Assembly (NCBI RefSeq): GCF_004362825.1
Contig: NZ_SNXZ01000003.1
Coordinates: 286,784-350,783, forward strand
Source of the DNA: Labedaea rhizosphaerae
Lineage (GTDB): Bacteria; Actinomycetota; Actinomycetes; Mycobacteriales; Pseudonocardiaceae
DNA: 64,000 nt
Direction of reading: 5' to 3'
Numbering within the stretch: the stretch's first letter is position 1; each line of letters starts with the position of its first letter. The notes beneath the pieces were generated by a model. The model saw nothing but the letters and a program-made list of their open reading frames with translations, ran no database searches and was not told the DNA's origin. Positions 50,357-60,532 of the stretch are shown piece by piece. The translations under genes were made by a program, and so were the position numbers.

Positions 50357-51343
50357 CTAGCCTTCGTCACGCTTTCTTCGGGGCCACTTGGCCACAACGA
50401 AACCCTTGGCCCGCCGTCCCAACCACAGCGTCGGGAACGCCAGGGCCAGACCCGCGCCCAACGGCGCGCCCTGCTGCCAGGCGGGCGCACCCATCGCCGA
50501 CGCCTGCTCCTGCGGGTTCTGGGCGTCCACCGTGCCCCAACGCCCCGGCGGCAGCACGATGAGCCGTGCCTTGCCGATCACGTGGTCGATCGGCACCACG
50601 CCATTCACGTTTCCCTGGGTATCGCTGACGCGACCCTGATAACGCGAATCGGACGAATCGTTGCGATTGTCGCCCATCACCCACAAGGTGCCATCCGGCA
50701 CTTTTACCTCGGGGAAGGATTCTTGGATCGGCGGACCGCCGTTCCAATAGATATAGGGCTCGTTCAACGGTTTTCCGTCGACGAGCACGTGATTGTTCGC
50801 GTCGCAGCACTTCACCGTCTGGCCGGGGCCGGCGATGACGCGTTTCACGAAGTCGCGCTCGTCGGGTGGCGCCAAGCCGACGACCGAACCGACCGCCTGC
50901 AGACCCCGCACGAAGAAGTTGTCCGACCGCGGCGCGATGAAGTCGTTCTCGGTCCAGGTGTCCGGGCCCTTGAAGACGATGACGTCACCAGGCTCGGGAT
51001 CGCCGAAGTCGTAGGTCAGCTTGTCCACGAGCACGCGGTCACCGAAGCACCCGGCGCAGCCGTGCAGCGTCTGCTCCATCGACTCGGACGGGATCACGTA
51101 GACCCGCGCGAGGAACTGCTGGATCAGGAAGGTGAGCAACAGCGCGACCCCGATGAGGATCGGCAGTTCCTTCCAAAACGACCGCGGCTTCTTCTTTTTC
51201 CGATGAGCCCCGACGGCGGGCGAGGCCTCGGCGGAATCGTCGGTTTCTACCGACTCCGCCGTTTCCACCTCAGGTACCGATACGCTTTCGCCGATGCGGT
51301 CGGGATCATCCTCGGACGCTGCGGAGTGCACAGGGTTGACCAC
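50357..51343 (-). CDS. lepB: Signal peptidase I
   Basis: 328 residues. An acidic cytoplasmic N-terminus and KKKKPRSF precede a transmembrane helix (about 58-78). Catalytic Ser88 in IPSESMEQTL and the general base Lys167 in DFVKRVIAGPG are clear, with the late box MGDNRNDSSDSR. A CAGC pair follows the active site, common in actinobacteria. A second hydrophobic segment near 285-305 may be a C-terminal anchor. It removes signal peptides from exported proteins such as the proteases here. Located between rplS and rnhB as usual. Confidence 0.95.
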   Translation of the reverse strand: MVNPVHSAASEDDPDRIGESVSVPEVETAESVETDDSAEASPAVGAHRKKKKPRSFWKELPILIGVALLLTFLIQQFLARVYVIPSESMEQTLHGCAGCFGDRVLVDKLTYDFGDPEPGDVIVFKGPDTWTENDFIAPRSDNFFVRGLQAVGSVVGLAPPDERDFVKRVIAGPGQTVKCCDANNHVLVDGKPLNEPYIYWNGGPPIQESFPEVKVPDGTLWVMGDNRNDSSDSRYQGRVSDTQGNVNGVVPIDHVIGKARLIVLPPGRWGTVDAQNPQEQASAMGAPAWQQGAPLGAGLALAFPTLWLGRRAKGFVVAKWPRRKRDEG

Positions 51344-51378
51344 GTAACCAGATTACGGCAACTGGTGTGGGACGCCGG

Positions 51379-51738
51379 TCAGGACGCGGGCGTGGTCTCG
51401 CGCTTTTCCTTGATCTTGGCGGCCTTGCCACGCAGCTCGCGCAGGTAGTACAGCTTCGCCCGGCGCACGTCACCGCGCTTGGCGACCTCGATGCGGGCGA
51501 TGTTCGGGGAGTGCACCGGGAAGGTGCGCTCGACGCCGACGCCGAACGAGATCTTCCGCACGGTGAAGGTCTCGCGGATGCCGCCGCCCTGGCGACGGAT
51601 GACCACGCCCTGGAACACCTGGACGCGCTCGCGCGAGCCCTCGATGACGCGGACGTGAACCTTCAGCGTGTCACCCGGGCGGAAGTCCGGGACGTCGGAA
51701 CGCAGCGACTGGGCGTCCAGGGCATCCAGGGTGTTCAT
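51379..51738 (-). CDS. rplS: 50S ribosomal protein L19
   Basis: 119 residues. [61 protein letters not shown] (positions 20-78) is the L19 core, ending with [24 protein letters not shown] at 51738. A 167-base region upstream (51739-51905) separates it from trmD and should include its promoter or leader; no specific motif recognised there. Confidence 0.97.
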   Translation of the reverse strand: MNTLDALDAQSLRSDVPDFRPGDTLKVHVRVIEGSRERVQVFQGVVIRRQGGGIRETFTVRKISFGVGVERTFPVHSPNIARIEVAKRGDVRRAKLYYLRELRGKAAKIKEKRETTPAS

Positions 51739-51905
51739 CGGTAATCCGTCCTCGTTGTCGAACTTCGTCTACGGCCCCCGGGGCGCGCAAGAAGACCTCG
51801 CGACGACCAACCGTGGGGATGGGCTTGCGGTGCGCGGCCCGCTCGTCTGGCCGCAGCAACCTGTTCAGTGTGCCAGACGCGGGCGGAACACCGGAAATCG
51901 GGGCG

Positions 51906-52649
51906 TCACCCGCCGGTCCGCAACCGGTCGAGCACCGCGTGGTCGTGCTGGTCGAGCGCGTCTTCAGGCAGCGCGGCGAGCAGGTCGGGGCGGCGTTCGT
52001 AGGTCCGGGCCAGCGCCTGGTCACGACGCCAGCGGTCGATCAACGCGTGGTTGCCCGACCGCAGCACCTCGGGCACGGCCAGGCCGCGCCAGACCTCCGG
52101 GCGGGTGTAGCTGGGGCCTTCGAGCAGGCCGTCGGAGAAGGAGTCCTGCTCGTGGGAGAGCTGGTTGCCCAGCACGCCGGGCAGCAGCCGGACGATCGCC
52201 TCCACCATGACGAGCACGGCCACCTCGCCGCCGATCAGCACGTAGTCGCCGATCGAGACCTCGTCGACCGGCATCCGGGTGGCCGCGTCGTCGATCACCC
52301 GCTGGTCGATGCCCTCGTAGCGGCCGCACGCGAAGACCAGCCGCGGTTCGGCGGCCAGTTCGTGGGCCATGGCCTGGGTGAACGGCCGTCCGGCCGGGCT
52401 CGGCACGATCAGCCGGGCCGGCGTGGCGCAGACCTCGTCCAGCGCGGCGCCCCAGATCTGCGGCTTCATCACCATGCCGGGACCGCCGCCGTATGGGCTG
52501 TCGTCCACCGAGCGGTGCACGTCGTGGGTCCAGTCGCGCAGGTCGTGCACGTCGACCTCGATCAGGCCGCGCTCGATGGCGCGGCCGAGCAACGCCGCCC
52601 GCAGCGGTTCGAGGTACTCGGGGAAGATCGTGACGACGTCGATGCGCAC
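51906..52649 (-). CDS. trmD: tRNA (guanine-37-N1)-methyltransferase
   Basis: 247-residue SPOUT methyltransferase that modifies G37 to prevent frameshifting. Motifs: [15 protein letters not shown] at the start, [26 protein letters not shown] and the knot segment [20 protein letters not shown], followed by [13 protein letters not shown] at 52649 lies ten bases after the rimM stop. Confidence 0.97.
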   Translation of the reverse strand: MRIDVVTIFPEYLEPLRAALLGRAIERGLIEVDVHDLRDWTHDVHRSVDDSPYGGGPGMVMKPQIWGAALDEVCATPARLIVPSPAGRPFTQAMAHELAAEPRLVFACGRYEGIDQRVIDDAATRMPVDEVSIGDYVLIGGEVAVLVMVEAIVRLLPGVLGNQLSHEQDSFSDGLLEGPSYTRPEVWRGLAVPEVLRSGNHALIDRWRRDQALARTYERRPDLLAALPEDALDQHDHAVLDRLRTGG

Positions 52650-52659
52650 TGCCGGATCC

Positions 52660-53178
52660 TCAGTCCTCGTCCAGCAGTCCCTCGGGCGGGTCGATGCGCA
52701 CGAACCCGCGCACGACGTCCACCTCGGGGACGATCTCCTTGACGAAGGGCACCAGGGCTTCACGGCCACCGGCGAGTTCGAGCACCAGCAGGTCGGCTCC
52801 CGGCGCATGGCTGATCTCACGCACGGTGCCGATCGGCTCCCCCTCGGCGAGCCGGACCGCGAGCCCTTCGAGCTCGTGGTCGTAGAACTCGTCGGGGTCG
52901 CCGGTGGGCGGCAGGTCCGCCGTGTCGGCGAGCAGCAGGCACCCGCGCAGCGACTCGGCGACATCGCGGGTGAGGACCTCCGCGAACGTGACGAGCAGCC
53001 GTCCGGTGTGATGCCGGACGGCTGCGATCGTCAACGTCCTGCGAGTGCCGTCACGCAGCTGGCCAATGACCTTCGCGTCGAGCTTGAACCGCTCATCGGG
53101 CGAATCGGTGCGCGGGTCGACGGCGAGCTCGCCGCGGATCCCGTGCGCCTTGGCCACGCGGCCGACGACAACTTCCAT
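52660..53178 (-). CDS. rimM: 16S rRNA processing protein RimM
   Basis: 172 residues. N-terminal domain [24 protein letters not shown] (positions 3-26) and C-terminal PRC-barrel [42 protein letters not shown] (positions 123-145 region). Assists assembly of the 30S head. ATG at 53178 follows the khpA stop without a gap. Confidence 0.96.
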   Translation of the reverse strand: MEVVVGRVAKAHGIRGELAVDPRTDSPDERFKLDAKVIGQLRDGTRRTLTIAAVRHHTGRLLVTFAEVLTRDVAESLRGCLLLADTADLPPTGDPDEFYDHELEGLAVRLAEGEPIGTVREISHAPGADLLVLELAGGREALVPFVKEIVPEVDVVRGFVRIDPPEGLLDED

Positions 53179-53418
53179 CTAGTGGTCGGTGTCCACTACG
53201 TCGACGCGGACCCCACGGCCGCCGATGCCGGCCATGACCGTGCGCAGGGCGGTCGCGGTGCGTCCGCCCCGGCCGATCACCTTGCCGAGGTCGTCGGGGT
53301 GCACGTGCACCTCGAGGGTGCGGCCGCGGCGCGTGGTCACCAGCTCGACGCGAACGTCGTCCGGGTTGTCCACGATGCCGCGCACAAGGTGTTCGAGTGC
53401 GTCAGCCAAGAAGCTCAC
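53179..53418 (-). CDS. khpA: KH-domain RNA-binding protein KhpA
   Basis: 79 residues: a single KH domain with the GxxG loop in [23 protein letters not shown] (positions 45-67). Binds RNA, with a role in translation and cell growth in other bacteria; conserved between rpsP and rimM. GTG at 53418 overlaps the rpsP stop by four bases. Confidence 0.95.
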   Translation of the reverse strand: MSFLADALEHLVRGIVDNPDDVRVELVTTRRGRTLEVHVHPDDLGKVIGRGGRTATALRTVMAGIGGRGVRVDVVDTDH

Positions 53419-53900
53419 GACTCTTCCTTGGCACCCTTGTCCTCAGCCTTGTCCTCAGCCTTGGCGTCCTTGGCGTCCGCCTTGGCGTCGTCCTTGGCCT
53501 CGGCCTTCTTCGGCGCGCTCTTCTTCTTCGGCGTGGTCGCCTCGGTCGTCGGCTCCTCGCCGGCGGCCGCGAGCGCGGCGTTGAAGAGGTCCAGCTTGCT
53601 GGTCTTGGGCTCCTTGACCTTCAGGGTGCCCTCGGCACCCGGCAGGCCCTTGAACTTCTGCCAGTCGCCGGTGATCTCCAGCAGGTGCTGCACGGGCTCG
53701 GTCGGCTGCGCGCCGACACCGAGCCAGTACTGCGCCCGCTCGGAGTCGATCTCGATGAGGCTCGGTTCGTCCTTCGGGTGGTACTTGCCGATCGTCTCGA
53801 TGGCCTTGCCCGACCGGCGGGTGCGCGCGTCGGCGACGATGACGCGGTAGTACGGCGCGCGGATCTTTCCGAGCCGCTGCAGCTTGATCTTGACAGCCAC
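53415..53900 (-). CDS. rpsP: 30S ribosomal protein S16
   Basis: 161 residues. [38 protein letters not shown] (positions 3-40) is the S16 signature. The conserved domain ends near residue 100; the last 55 residues are a Lys/Ala/Glu/Asp-rich tail ([20 protein letters not shown]), typical of actinobacterial S16 and variable in length. GTG/ATG at 53900 heads the rpsP-khpA-rimM-trmD operon; its leader is 53901-54032, where a short AT-poor gap shows no recognised motif. Confidence 0.96.
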   Translation of the reverse strand: MAVKIKLQRLGKIRAPYYRVIVADARTRRSGKAIETIGKYHPKDEPSLIEIDSERAQYWLGVGAQPTEPVQHLLEITGDWQKFKGLPGAEGTLKVKEPKTSKLDLFNAALAAAGEEPTTEATTPKKKSAPKKAEAKDDAKADAKDAKAEDKAEDKGAKEES

Positions 53901-54032
53901 GGGTAGAGGTGCTCCTAGACACTGTTGTTGCTCGTGGTGGAGCGCGCGCGACCCGAGTGGGGACGGATGCGTGCGTCCGAGTTCTTGGGCGCCAGGGCAC
54001 GGTGAGAGGGGCCGACCTCGGCGGACAGCCGT

Positions 54033-54797
54033 CTATTCTGCCAGACGGCCCGCGAACGCGACGATCGGCACCCCCGCTCCGTCCAATGCGGCCCGTACCG
54101 CGCGGGCGTGGCCGACCGCTCCGGGTGTGTCGCCGTGCAGGCACAGTGACCTGGCGCGACTGCGCAGGACCGTGCCGTCGACGGCGACGATCTCGCCGTC
54201 GCGGGCCAGCCGCGTGGCCCGCTCGACCACGGCGGCGGTGTCGGTGAGCAGGGCGCCTTCCGCGCCCCGCGGCACGAGCGTCCCCTCCGGGGTGTAGCCG
54301 CGGTCGGCGAACGCCTCGGGCACGGCGGGCAGCCCGGCCCGCTCGGCCGCACGCAGCAGCGCCGAGCCGGGCAGCCCGAGCACGGGCAGCGCGCCGAACG
54401 CCCGCACGCCGTCGACGACGGCGCCCGCCTGCCGCTCGTGGTGGACCGCGGCGTTGTAGAGCGCGCCGTGCGGCTTCACGTAGACCACGTCGGTGCCTGC
54501 GGCACGGGCGAAGGCCTGCAACGCGCCGATCTGGTAGAGCACCTCGTCGGCCAACTGCACCGGGTCCACGTCGATGAACCGCCTGCCGAACCCGGCGAGG
54601 TCCCGGTAGGACACCTGGGCGCCGATCGCCACGCCCCGCTCGGCGGCCGCGGCGCAGACCGCGCGCATGGTCGACGCGTCGCCCGCGTGGAAGCCGCACG
54701 CGACATTGGCGGAGGTGACCACGTCCAGCAGCGCGTCGTCGTCGCCGAGGCGCCAGACGCCGAAGCCCTCGCCGAGGTCGCTGTTGAGGTCGATCAA
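54033..54797 (-). CDS. pxpA: 5-oxoprolinase subunit A (LamB/YcsF family)
   Basis: 254 residues. Opening [39 protein letters not shown] (positions 2-40) is diagnostic of LamB/YcsF (PxpA), the subunit that hydrolyses 5-oxoproline with PxpB and Pxp[11 protein letters not shown] and [11 protein letters not shown] are further blocks. Start TTG at 54797 overlaps the CPBP protease stop by TTGA; no better start is available. pxpB and pxpC are not in the window, so the complex must be completed elsewhere or this copy has another use. Confidence 0.9.
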   Translation of the reverse strand: MIDLNSDLGEGFGVWRLGDDDALLDVVTSANVACGFHAGDASTMRAVCAAAAERGVAIGAQVSYRDLAGFGRRFIDVDPVQLADEVLYQIGALQAFARAAGTDVVYVKPHGALYNAAVHHERQAGAVVDGVRAFGALPVLGLPGSALLRAAERAGLPAVPEAFADRGYTPEGTLVPRGAEGALLTDTAAVVERATRLARDGEIVAVDGTVLRSRARSLCLHGDTPGAVGHARAVRAALDGAGVPIVAFAGRLAE

Positions 54798-55624
54798 GTC
54801 GCCATCACACCCAGGGCCGTCAGCAGGTACGTCAGCGCGGGCAGGAAGTTGTTGGCCTGGTGGGCGATCACGCTGCTGCCGAGGCGGCCGGTGTACATCC
54901 GGGCGAGGCCGATGGGCAGGCCGATGACCAGCAGCAGCGACGTGCGCCACGGTTCGAGGTGGCTGACCGCGAACACGGCGGTGGACAGCAGCAGCACCGT
55001 CCAGCGGCCCCACCGCAACCGTTCCAGCGCACCCCAGAGCAGGCCGCGGTAGATGATCTCCTCGCACACCGGCCCGATCAGCCAGACGTAGAGGAACATC
55101 ACCACCACGGCGAACACCGGCAGGCGCTCGTCGGTGACCAGCGAGCCGAGCGCGGACGTGGCGTTCTCCTCGCCGACGACCCTGGTCCAGATCACGGCGG
55201 CGACCGTCGTGCAGATCAGCCCGATGACGCCGAACTTCATGCCCACCCGGAAGTCCTCACGGGTGAAGCCGATGCGCAGGTCCTTGACCGGGCCGTTGCC
55301 GCGCAGGGTGGTGATCAGCATCGCGACCCCGGCGGCGAGCACCGCGGGCACGATCGTGCCCACGAGGGTCAGCGCGATGGGGTGCCGCCGGCCGTCGATC
55401 AGGACGCTGATGAAGACCGCAGAAAGCACGAACACGGCCTCAACGAACAGGAAGGCACCGAAACCCCAGCGGTGCGTACGCGGCGGCTCCGCGTCGTTCT
55501 CCGGCCGCGAGGACGGTGGCTGCTGCGGGGATGGTGACTGCTGCGGGGGCTGTGGCTCGTGCGGGGATCGCGGCTCGTGCGGGGAATCCGCGGAGTGCTC
55601 GGACGCCTCGCCTTGCTGGGTCAC
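54794..55624 (-). CDS. CPBP-family intramembrane glutamic endopeptidase
   Basis: 276 residues. Residues 1-50 are a Gln/Pro/Ser/His-rich cytoplasmic lead containing repeats ([20 protein letters not shown]). Six or so transmembrane helices follow. The CPBP (Abi) motifs are present: EEIIYRGLL (catalytic Glu pair), SHLEPW (motif 2 His) and HQANNF (motif 4). Members process prenylated proteins or act in bacteriocin immunity. GTG at 55624 has GGGAGG five bases upstream. Coupled to pxpA by a four-base overlap. Confidence 0.9.
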   Translation of the reverse strand: MTQQGEASEHSADSPHEPRSPHEPQPPQQSPSPQQPPSSRPENDAEPPRTHRWGFGAFLFVEAVFVLSAVFISVLIDGRRHPIALTLVGTIVPAVLAAGVAMLITTLRGNGPVKDLRIGFTREDFRVGMKFGVIGLICTTVAAVIWTRVVGEENATSALGSLVTDERLPVFAVVVMFLYVWLIGPVCEEIIYRGLLWGALERLRWGRWTVLLLSTAVFAVSHLEPWRTSLLLVIGLPIGLARMYTGRLGSSVIAHQANNFLPALTYLLTALGVMAT

Positions 55625-55677
55625 GAGCGCCTCCCGGGACTGCGGCTGAACGCCCAGGTTAACCGGCGCGAAAAGGG

Positions 55678-56763
55678 CTAGCCCACCAGCCTTCCGCGAA
55701 GCATGATCAATTCCGGGTGGCGCAACGCTTCGAGGTCCTTGCGTGGATCGTCGGCGAGCACGAGCAAGTCGGCCGCGGCGCCGTCGTCCAAGCCGGACCA
55801 GCCGAGCCAGCGCCGCGCCGCCCACGACCCGGCGGCCAACGCGTCCTCGGCGCTCATTCCCGTGTCCCGCAAGGCAAGGATCTCATCCACGATGCGGCCG
55901 TGGGCGATCCCGCCGCCCGCGTCGGTGCCCGCGTAGACGGGGATGCCCGCCTCGATGGCCGAACGCACGGTCGCCCGCACACCCTCGTGCAGCTCACGCA
56001 TGTGGGCCGCGTAGACCGGGTACTTGTGGTCGGCGGACTGCGCGATGCCCGGGAAGTTCTCGATGTTGATCAACGTGGGCACCAGCGCGGTCCCGGCCGA
56101 CGCCATCATCGCGATGGTGTCGTCGGTCAGGCCGGTGCCGTGCTCGATGCAGTCGATACCGGCGGCCAGCAAACCCGGCAGGGCGGCCTCGCCGAACACG
56201 TGCGCGGTCACCTTCGCACCCGCGTCGTGCGCCACCTGGATCGCCTCGGCGAGCACCTCGTCCGGCCACAGTGGAGCGAGGTCGGCGCCCGCGCCCGCGG
56301 ACCGGTCGATCCAGTCGCCGACCAGTTTCACCCAGCCGTCGCCCTCAGCCGCCTGCTCGGCGACCGCGCCGGGCAGCAGCGACGGGTCCTCGAGTTCGAC
56401 GCCGAGGTGCGGGATGTAGCGCTTGGGCCGGGCGATGTGCCGCCCGGCGCGCAGGATCCGGGGCAGCTCGAGGCGTTCCTGCAGCGGCTTGGTGTCCAGC
56501 GGGGACGCACAGTCGCGGATCAGCAGGACGCCGGTGTCCCGGTCGACGACGGCCTGCTCGTGCGCCGCGTCGAGGTCGACCGGGCCGTCGGGGCCGATGC
56601 CGATGTGGCAGTGGGCATCGACGAGCCCGGGCACGATGAAGCCGCCGTCGGCGACCGTCTCCGCGCCCGGCACGGGCGTGGTGCGCACCCGGCCGTTGAC
56701 CACCCAGAGATCACGGACCTCGTCACCCGGGAGCACCACTCCCCTGAGGTGCAGGCCGCTCAA
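55678..56763 (-). CDS. Amidohydrolase-family protein
   Basis: 361 residues. Metal-dependent TIM-barrel hydrolase: GLVDAHCHIGIG supplies the two N-terminal His ligands, then VTAHVFGEAALPGLLAAGIDCIEHGTGLTDD (positions 185-215 region) the later His pair, and VYAGTDAGGG the catalytic Asp. The flanking small beta domain holds the N- and C-termini (ADLLVLADDPRKDLEALRHP). The substrate is unknown. TTG at 56763 overlaps the ffh stop (TTGA). M. tuberculosis has the same gene beside ffh (Rv2915c). Confidence 0.92.
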   Translation of the reverse strand: MSGLHLRGVVLPGDEVRDLWVVNGRVRTTPVPGAETVADGGFIVPGLVDAHCHIGIGPDGPVDLDAAHEQAVVDRDTGVLLIRDCASPLDTKPLQERLELPRILRAGRHIARPKRYIPHLGVELEDPSLLPGAVAEQAAEGDGWVKLVGDWIDRSAGAGADLAPLWPDEVLAEAIQVAHDAGAKVTAHVFGEAALPGLLAAGIDCIEHGTGLTDDTIAMMASAGTALVPTLINIENFPGIAQSADHKYPVYAAHMRELHEGVRATVRSAIEAGIPVYAGTDAGGGIAHGRIVDEILALRDTGMSAEDALAAGSWAARRWLGWSGLDDGAAADLLVLADDPRKDLEALRHPELIMLRGRLVG

Positions 56764-58310
56764 TTGTCTTTGGGGTTCTTGGGGAGCTTCAGCTTCGACG
56801 GGTCGAAGCCGGGCGGCAGGTCGTTCATGCCACCGGCGAAACCGGGTGGCAGGCTCGGGCCGCCACCGCCGGTCGGCATGGGCGGCAGACCGCCGGGGAA
56901 ACCGGGCATCCCGCCACGCACCTTGGGCGGTGTGGGACCGCGCCCCTTCCCCTTCTTCCCCTTCTTGCCCTTGCGGGTCTTGCTGACCCGGCCCGGACCG
57001 CCGAAGCCGAACCGGCCGGCCATCTGCGCCATCATCTTGCGCGCCTCGAAGAACCGGTTCACCAGCTCGTTGACGTCGCGCACCTGCACGCCGGACCCCT
57101 TGGCGATGCGCAGCCGCCGGGACGCGTTGATCATCTTCGGGTTGTCCCGCTCGGCGGGGGTCATGCCGCGGATGATCGCCTGCAGCTTGTCCAGCTGCTT
57201 GTCGTCGACCTGGGCGAGCGCGTCCTTCATCTGGCCCGCGCCGGGCAGCATGCCCAGCAGGTTGCCGATCGGGCCCATCTTGCGCACCGCGAGCATCTGC
57301 TCGAGGAAGTCCTCCAAGGTCAGCTCGCCGCTGGCCACCTTGGCCGCGGCGGCCTCGGCCTGCTCCTGGTCGAAGGCCTGCTCCGCCTGCTCGATCAGGG
57401 TCAGCACGTCACCCATGCCCAGGATGCGGCTGGCCATCCGGTCGGGGTGGAAGGTGTCGAAGTCCTCGAGCTTCTCGCCGTTGGACGCGAAGAGGATCGG
57501 CTGGCCGGTGACCTCGCGCACCGACAGCGCCGCACCACCGCGGGCGTCGCCGTCGAGCTTGGTCAGCACCACGCCGGTGAAGCCGACGCCGTCGCGGAAC
57601 GCCTCGGCCGTGGTGACCGCGTCCTGACCGATCATGGCGTCGACGACGAACAGGACCTCGTCGGGCTGGACGGCCTCCCGGATGTCCGCGGCCTGGCGCA
57701 TCATCTCCTCGTCGACGCCGAGGCGACCGGCGGTGTCGACGACGACCACGTCGTTCTGGCCGTGCTTGGCCTCGTCGATCGAGCGGCGGGCCACGTCGAC
57801 GGGGTCGCCGACCCCGTTGCCCGGCTCGGGTGCGTAGACCGCGACGCCCGCCCGCTCACCGACGACCTGCAGCTGCGTGACCGCGTTGGGGCGCTGCAGG
57901 TCGCAGGCCACGAGCAGCGGCCGGTGGCCCTGGCCGACGAGCCAGCGCGCGAGCTTGCCGGCCAGCGTCGTCTTACCGGAACCCTGCAGGCCGGCGAGCA
58001 TGATCACCGACGGCGGGTTCTTCGCGAGGTTGAGCCGGCGGGTCTCGCCGCCGAGGATCTCGACGAGTTCCTCGTTGACGATCTTCACGACCTGCTGGGC
58101 CGGGTTCAGCGCCTGCGACACCTCGCTGCCCTTGGCGCGTTCCTTGACCTTGGCGATGAAGGTGCGGACCACGGGCAGCGCGACATCGGCCTCGAGCAGC
58201 GCGATGCGGATCTCGCGCGCGGTGGCGTCGATGTCGGCATCGGACAGCCGTCCCTTGCCGCGCAGGTTCTGCAGGACCGAGGTGAGCCGGTCGGACAAAG
58301 TGTCGAACAC
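56760..58310 (-). CDS. ffh: Signal recognition particle protein Ffh
   Basis: 516 residues; binds 4.5S RNA and signal sequences for co-translational membrane targeting. N domain, then GTPase: GLQGSGKTTLAGKLA (G1), ACDLQRPNAV, DTAGRLGVDEEMM (G3), LTKLDGDARGGAAL (G4). The M domain follows with GQMKDALAQVD and SRRLRIAKGSGV. The C-terminal 85 residues are Gly/Pro/Met-rich after a KTRKGKKGKKGKG stretch, as in other actinobacteria. Start at 58310. Confidence 0.97.
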   Translation of the reverse strand: MFDTLSDRLTSVLQNLRGKGRLSDADIDATAREIRIALLEADVALPVVRTFIAKVKERAKGSEVSQALNPAQQVVKIVNEELVEILGGETRRLNLAKNPPSVIMLAGLQGSGKTTLAGKLARWLVGQGHRPLLVACDLQRPNAVTQLQVVGERAGVAVYAPEPGNGVGDPVDVARRSIDEAKHGQNDVVVVDTAGRLGVDEEMMRQAADIREAVQPDEVLFVVDAMIGQDAVTTAEAFRDGVGFTGVVLTKLDGDARGGAALSVREVTGQPILFASNGEKLEDFDTFHPDRMASRILGMGDVLTLIEQAEQAFDQEQAEAAAAKVASGELTLEDFLEQMLAVRKMGPIGNLLGMLPGAGQMKDALAQVDDKQLDKLQAIIRGMTPAERDNPKMINASRRLRIAKGSGVQVRDVNELVNRFFEARKMMAQMAGRFGFGGPGRVSKTRKGKKGKKGKGRGPTPPKVRGGMPGFPGGLPPMPTGGGGPSLPPGFAGGMNDLPPGFDPSKLKLPKNPKDN

Positions 58311-58490
58311 GGAACGGAACTCCAGCCAGTCGTCGAGAAATCATGGGGCCGAGCAGGGGCACCCGCTTTGTCGAGGGTAGCCGAGGCCAGGCGTCCGGTC
58401 GGGTGGATGTGGGCGTCAACCCGCCCGGCCGGTCGGTAACAGGTGTCAGCTTCCGCCCGAATGATCGGTGACGACCATTTGGGGGGAGGA

Positions 58491-60401
58491 ATGAGCTCTG
58501 CCTCGGCTCCACCCGAAGGCGACCCGGTCACCATCGGGTTCACCGCTGCCGCCGCGGTGTTGCTGGCCGGCGCGGCCGTGCTCGTCTCCGCCTGGTTGAC
58601 CAGCGATTTCCTGCGTTTGCTGCTCGGTTTGGTGCTCGCCGGGTACGGGGTCGTGGTGTGGCGGGGCGCCGCCGTGACCGACCTCGACCGCCCGCGCCCG
58701 CTCGGCGTCCCGGTGGAGCGCGCGCTGGGCGCCGCCGCCGCGTTGTTCGGCGCCGACCTGGTCGCGGTCGCGGTGGTCGCGTCGGTCGTGGGCGCCGCGT
58801 CCGAGGAGTTCTCGCCGCCCTCGCCGACCTTGCTCATAGTCATCCGCTTCGGTCTGCCGCTGGTGGCGCTGGTGGCCATGGCGTTCAGCGGGCTCGCGGC
58901 CGGCCCGGTCGGCACCGGGCTGGTGCTGCCCACGGCCGTGGCCGCGGTGCTGGCCGTCCACGTGCCCGACGCCGCGTCGCTGGCCGTGGTCATGCTGGTC
59001 GTCGCGGTGCTCGCCACGCTGCTCGCGCTGGCCCCGCACGACGGGCCGTGGCCGCGGTTCGCCACCGTCGCGGGCGCGGTCGCCGCGTCGTTCGCCGTCG
59101 GCGCGGGCGCGTCACCGATGATCGGGCTGGACGTGGTGGCCGGGCAGGCAGGGCAGCCCGGGACCTCGGCGCCCGGCGTGCACCCGGTGATCCCGGTGCT
59201 CGCCTTGGCCGTGTCGGCCGTGCTGCTCGTGATCGCGGTGCGCCGGCGGGACACGGCGGGCGGGCTGGTGGCCGCGCTGGCGTTCGCCGCGCCGCCCGCG
59301 GGCTTGGTCGGCATCGCCGGCATCGCCGGCATCGCCGGCATTGTCCCCGTGCCGGGGAGCGCAGCACTGCTGATCGTCCCGGCGGCGGTCGTGGTCATCG
59401 CGTTGGTCGCGTGGGCGATCGGTCGATTACGGGTGCCGCTCCTGCTCGCGACGGTCGCGGTCGCCTTGGTGGTCTGCGTGGTGCAGGCGCTGCCGGTGCT
59501 CGGCTGGCCGGCGCGGGTCGAGGGTGTGGTGGCGTTGGTGGTGTTCGCCGGGGTCGTCGTGCTCGCGTGGCGATTACCCGGGCCGCCCGGTGCGGTGCCG
59601 GCGGGAGCGGTGCTGGTCGCCGTGGCGCTGGCGCCGCCGTGGTCCCGGCTGGTGGCCGGGGACCAGCCGGGCGCGGCGGGTCACGTGGTGGCGGCGTTGG
59701 TGGGAGTGGTCGCGGCGGGTGCCGCGGTGTGGGTGTTGGTACGGCGTCATCCGCGGTCCGGGGTGATCGCGGCGGCGGCCTTCTGCGCGGCGGGCACGCT
59801 CGCGCATTCCTTGTTCGCCACCGGGATGGCGGCCGGCGTGAGCCAGCCGGGGTGGGCGGCGTTGGTCGAGTTCGGACCGCTGGTCGTGATCGGTGTGGTC
59901 GCGGCGGTCTTCGCCGTGCGGGGGCGGTTGCTCGCGGCGGCGCAGGCGGCCGGCGCGGTCGTGCTGGCGGCCGCCGGGTTCGCGATGGTCGTGCTGATCG
60001 CGTTGGCAGCCGGGCTTTCCATCGCGCCCGCGCAGTACGGCATCGAAGTGGTCATGGCGCCGCTCGCGCCGACGAGCATCCCGTACCCGCGGGTGGTCGG
60101 GGAGGGTGCCGGGTGGTTGCTGGCTGGGGTGGCCTTGCTGCTCGTGCTGGCCGCGGTGTTCGCCACGACGTTGGCGCGCCGCCCTGCGGCGCCTTTGGCC
60201 GCCGCGGCCGCGCTCGTGGCGGTGATCGGCGCCCAGTGCGCGGGGGTCCTCACGCTCGAGGGTGACCCGCCGATCGGGCTCGGCCCGGTGACGGCGATCG
60301 CGCTGGGTTGCGGCGTCGCGTGCGCCGGGATCGCGGCGACCGCGGGACGCCGGTTCCGCCACCGTCGTGCGGAACCGGCGCAGCCGCTGCCCCAGGAGTA
60401 G
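58491..60401 (+). CDS. Large polytopic membrane protein of unknown function
   Basis: About 636 residues, almost entirely hydrophobic: some 16-18 helices of Val/Ala/Leu with short charged loops, and an Arg-rich C-terminal tail (RRFRHRRAEPAQPLPQE). No transporter or enzyme motif is apparent. It may be an orphan permease-like or NADH-dehydrogenase-like fold; I cannot tell. A GIAGIAGIAGI stretch comes from a 9-base tandem repeat. ATG at 58491 follows GGGGGGAGGA; earlier in-frame starts at 58443 (GTG) and 58461 (ATG) exist. Divergent from ffh across a 180-base region. Confidence 0.75.
   Translation: MSSASAPPEGDPVTIGFTAAAAVLLAGAAVLVSAWLTSDFLRLLLGLVLAGYGVVVWRGAAVTDLDRPRPLGVPVERALGAAAALFGADLVAVAVVASVVGAASEEFSPPSPTLLIVIRFGLPLVALVAMAFSGLAAGPVGTGLVLPTAVAAVLAVHVPDAASLAVVMLVVAVLATLLALAPHDGPWPRFATVAGAVAASFAVGAGASPMIGLDVVAGQAGQPGTSAPGVHPVIPVLALAVSAVLLVIAVRRRDTAGGLVAALAFAAPPAGLVGIAGIAGIAGIVPVPGSAALLIVPAAVVVIALVAWAIGRLRVPLLLATVAVALVVCVVQALPVLGWPARVEGVVALVVFAGVVVLAWRLPGPPGAVPAGAVLVAVALAPPWSRLVAGDQPGAAGHVVAALVGVVAAGAAVWVLVRRHPRSGVIAAAAFCAAGTLAHSLFATGMAAGVSQPGWAALVEFGPLVVIGVVAAVFAVRGRLLAAAQAAGAVVLAAAGFAMVVLIALAAGLSIAPAQYGIEVVMAPLAPTSIPYPRVVGEGAGWLLAGVALLLVLAAVFATTLARRPAAPLAAAAALVAVIGAQCAGVLTLEGDPPIGLGPVTAIALGCGVACAGIAATAGRRFRHRRAEPAQPLPQE
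59310..59341 (+). repeat. 9-base coding minisatellite (GGCATCGCC)
   Basis: Three full tandem copies of GGCATCGCC plus a partial fourth, encoding Gly-Ile-Ala repeats within a transmembrane helix. In-frame slippage here would lengthen or shorten the helix by three residues without breaking the gene. Confidence 0.85.
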
Positions 60402-60455
60402 CGACCTGGATTGCGCGGCCCGGCACGGGCCAAACCCCCAATAAGCAGGCCCGGT

Positions 60456-60505
60456 CCGGTGTCGCGAGAACAACTCTGCCGTCCGGCGGATCCCGGCGAC
60501 ACCGG
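60456..60505. terminator. Possible hairpin between membrane protein gene and glnD
   Basis: CCGGTGTCG (60456-60464) and CGACACCGG (60497-60505) are perfect complements with a 32-base loop, in the 131-base gap between convergent genes. The loop is long, so this is a weak terminator call. Confidence 0.4.
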
Positions 60506-60532
60506 GTTTCCCCCCGATCGGGTTGAGTAGAA

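Noticed and set aside
55625-55825. Longer start for the CPBP protease
   Set aside because: The extension overlaps the amidohydrolase 3' end and is low-complexity; GTG at 55624 has an excellent ribosome site.
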